DNA of 8,380 nt, taken from assembly GCA_900556195.1 (NCBI GenBank), contig USOJ01000031.1:1-8380 (forward strand), written 5' to 3'. The stretch's first letter is position 1, and each line of letters starts with the position of its first letter. The position numbers were made by a program, and so were the translations under genes. Shown here piece after piece: positions 7,728 through 8,380 of the stretch. Source of the stretch: an uncultured Eubacteriales bacterium. Lineage in GTDB: Bacteria > Bacillota > Clostridia > Christensenellales > Borkfalkiaceae. Below the pieces are notes generated by a model, which was given only the letters and a program-made list of their open reading frames with translations, did not search any database and was not told the origin of the DNA.

Positions 7728-7852
7728 TTTTTTCACCGGTTTGCTTTTTACGGTATGCCGGGCAAGAATAATACTAACCTTGCCGAAACGTCGCTGTTTC
7801 CGTACTTTTGGCAACTTCTCGTCCGGCATATTCGGATTGATCGGCTACCCGT
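7728..7852 (-). promoter_or_regulatory. Structured leader of the glycosidase operon (or N-terminal extension of GH2)
   Basis: This is the stretch between the predicted transcription start and the preferred GH2 start. It contains an 8-bp inverted repeat (TATGCCGG 7830-7823 with CCGGCATA 7761-7754, minus-strand reading). Inside it are TTGCC (7814-7810) with GGCAA (7784-7780) and GAAAC (7800-7796) with GTTTC (7789-7785), which can stack as one interrupted hairpin. GGCAAG (7784-7779) can instead pair with CTTGCC (7766-7761), which competes with both other stems. The same bases are open in the GH2 frame from ATG 7829, coding a 34-residue basic peptide, so an untranslated leader is not proven. No riboswitch class is recognised. 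Confidence 0.4.
7733..7737 (-). promoter_or_regulatory. Ribosome-binding site deciding the GH2 start
   Basis: GGTGA followed by five A residues and ATG 7727. GGTGA pairs with the UCACC part of the 16S rRNA tail. The GH1 gene uses the same GGTGA core with 6-nt spacing, which supports ATG 7727 over ATG 7829, where no purine-rich site is seen. Confidence 0.5.
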
Positions 7853-7857
7853 TATAT

Positions 7858-7886
7858 ATTTTAACATTTAATGCTTAAGATTTCAA
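7858..7886 (-). promoter_or_regulatory. Sigma-A-type promoter of the GH2-GH29-GH1-GH94 operon
   Basis: On the minus strand TTGAAA (7886-7881) is followed by a 17-nt spacer and TAAAAT (7863-7858). Each hexamer matches the sigma-70/sigma-A consensus at 5 of 6 positions and the spacer is optimal. Transcription should start near 7850-7852, giving a leader of about 124 nt to the preferred GH2 start. The 2-bp distance from the -35 box to the phased direct repeats suggests activation by the adjacent AraC-type regulator. Confidence 0.7.
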
Positions 7887-7888
7887 TA

Positions 7889-7926
7889 AGAAATATGCTT
7901 TTTTTATTTAGAAATTTGCTTATTTT
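7889..7926. promoter_or_regulatory. Two phased 17-bp direct repeats: probable AraC-type operator
   Basis: AGAAATATGCTTTTTTT (7889-7905) and AGAAATTTGCTTATTTT (7910-7926) match at 15 of 17 positions and start exactly 21 bp apart, two helical turns. Tandem 17-bp half-sites separated by 4 bp, directly upstream of the -35 box of the controlled promoter, is the arrangement of AraC I1-I2 sites. The proximal copy ends 2 bp from the operon -35 box. The distal copy is 13 bp from the -35 box of the regulator's own promoter. The repeat is seen; binding is inferred. Confidence 0.65.
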
Positions 7927-7939
7927 TATCGTTTCGGCG

Positions 7940-7968
7940 TTGACAAACCCGATTGTAAGTGATATTAT
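7940..7968 (+). promoter_or_regulatory. Sigma-A-type promoter of the AraC-family regulator gene
   Basis: TTGACA (7940-7945, perfect consensus) with a 17-bp spacer to TATTAT (7963-7968, 5 of 6). Transcription should begin near 7975, leaving a leader of about 44 nt before ATG 8019. It is stronger by consensus than the divergent operon promoter, fitting a constitutively made regulator and an activator-dependent operon. Confidence 0.8.
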
Positions 7969-8006
7969 TTAGTCGATGAGGCTTTTTATTCGACAATCGC
8001 CTCTAC

Positions 8007-8013
8007 GGAGGGG
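8007..8013 (+). promoter_or_regulatory. Ribosome-binding site of the AraC-family regulator gene
   Basis: GGAGGGG with a 5-nt spacer to ATG 8019. It is the strongest Shine-Dalgarno match in the window and selects this ATG over the in-frame ATG four codons later. Confidence 0.75.
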
Positions 8014-8018
8014 TTTAT

Positions 8019-8380
8019 ATGCATGAAAAAATGCCGACACCGGAAGGTCGGTTTTCCGAAAATCGCTATCTGATGCATTTTTTCATAAGAACGGGCGACT
8101 ATCCCTATATCCACGATCACGACGGATTCTGGGAATTCAATTTTATTACGAATGGAAGTTACGAACACGAAATAAACGGCGTAACGCTTATACAACAACC
8201 CGGTTGTCTGAACGTGTTAAGACCGGAAGATTCGCACTGCACGAAGAAACTCGAAGCAAACTCTTCGTATATCAATTTTTGCATAAAAGCAGATTACTTC
8301 TCTCAATTTTTAAGCGTTCTTTCTTCGGACATACTCGAAAAACTTAAAAAGCCGCAATATATCGAAATTCAGACTTCCAA
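8019..8380 (+). CDS. AraC-family transcriptional regulator, N-terminal cupin sensor domain only (cut by window end)
   Basis: An open frame from ATG 8019 with 120 complete codons and no stop before the window end. GGAGGGG sits 5 nt upstream, which fixes the start. The visible part is a cupin sugar-sensing domain: G26, H32-x-H34, E39 and G46 fit the cupin motif 1 spacing G-x5-H-x-H-x4-E-x6-G, and R68-P-E-D-S-H73 forms motif 2. This layout is typical of AraC/XylS-type regulators of sugar operons. These bind the inducer with the cupin and DNA with two C-terminal helix-turn-helix motifs, which would lie beyond the window. That it is AraC-type rather than another cupin protein is inferred from the domain start, the divergent position next to a glycosidase operon, and the 21-bp phased direct repeats in the shared control region. 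Likely role: activator of the enzyme operon in response to a released or imported sugar, possibly with autoregulation. Confidence 0.82.
   Translation, partial: MHEKMPTPEGRFSENRYLMHFFIRTGDYPYIHDHDGFWEFNFITNGSYEHEINGVTLIQQPGCLNVLRPEDSHCTKKLEANSSYINFCIKADYFSQFLSVLSSDILEKLKKPQYIEIQTS

Noticed and set aside
7785..7800. GAAACGTCGCTGTTTC as a catabolite-repression (cre) site
   Set aside because: It is a short inverted repeat but lacks the central CG and flanking pattern of the CcpA consensus.
7867..7880. A third copy of the TGCTT operator element inside the operon promoter spacer
   Set aside because: Only the TGCTT core is shared and it sits 24 bp, not 21 bp, from the proximal repeat, so it is out of phase and likely chance.
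8033..8062. Small hairpins at the start of the regulator coding region
   Set aside because: Stems are 5 bp, overlap one another, and lie in confirmed coding sequence; no reason to see them as functional.
7986..8198. 70-residue open frame on the minus strand
   Set aside because: It is antisense to the cupin-coding region of the regulator and overlaps its ribosome-binding site; it has no supported promoter or start.
1..8380. CRISPR arrays, tRNA/rRNA genes, insertion sequences or phage genes
   Set aside because: No regularly spaced repeats, cloverleaf sequences, transposase motifs or terminal inverted repeats were seen; no terminator was found because the operon and the regulator both run off the window.

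Overview
The window reads as one end of a bacterial carbohydrate-utilisation locus. Four glycoside-active enzyme genes run head to tail on the minus strand (about 7850 down to 1). A divergent AraC-type regulator gene starts on the plus strand at 8019. Base composition is moderate (roughly 43% G+C from spot counts). Genes are tightly packed, Shine-Dalgarno sites are of the GAGG/GGTGA type, promoters are sigma-A-like, TGA is used as a stop, and none of the enzymes has a signal peptide. Together these suggest an anaerobic, gut-type Firmicutes/Clostridia bacterium. That placement is inference; no phylogenetic marker is present.

Layout from right to left: (i) 8019-8380, the N-terminal cupin sensor domain of an AraC-family regulator, cut by the window end, with its own near-consensus promoter at 7940-7968. 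(ii) 7858-7968, a compact divergent control region. Two 17-bp direct repeats lie exactly 21 bp apart between the two promoters and 2 bp from the -35 box of the enzyme operon, the geometry of an AraC-type operator. (iii) About 7728-7852, a leader carrying several nested and competing inverted repeats. (iv) 4956-7727, a GH2 enzyme with an unusual insertion and an unassigned C-terminal module. (v) 3673-4959, a GH29 alpha-L-fucosidase-like enzyme. (vi) 2328-3671, a GH1 beta-glucosidase. (vii) 1-2309, a GH94 disaccharide phosphorylase cut by the left edge.

The enzyme genes are joined by a 4-nt ATGA overlap, a 1-nt gap and an 18-nt gap, so they almost certainly form one translationally coupled operon. 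The inferred pathway is import of an oligosaccharide or glycoside by a transporter outside this window. Cytoplasmic removal of an alpha-L-fucose-like cap (GH29) and beta-linked sugars (GH2, GH1) would follow, then phosphorolysis of a remaining beta-glucoside to a sugar 1-phosphate (GH94). The sugar released or imported is probably sensed by the AraC-type regulator. The exact substrate cannot be read from the sequence. The combination GH2 + GH29 + GH1 + GH94 under one divergent AraC regulator is the most interesting system-level feature here.
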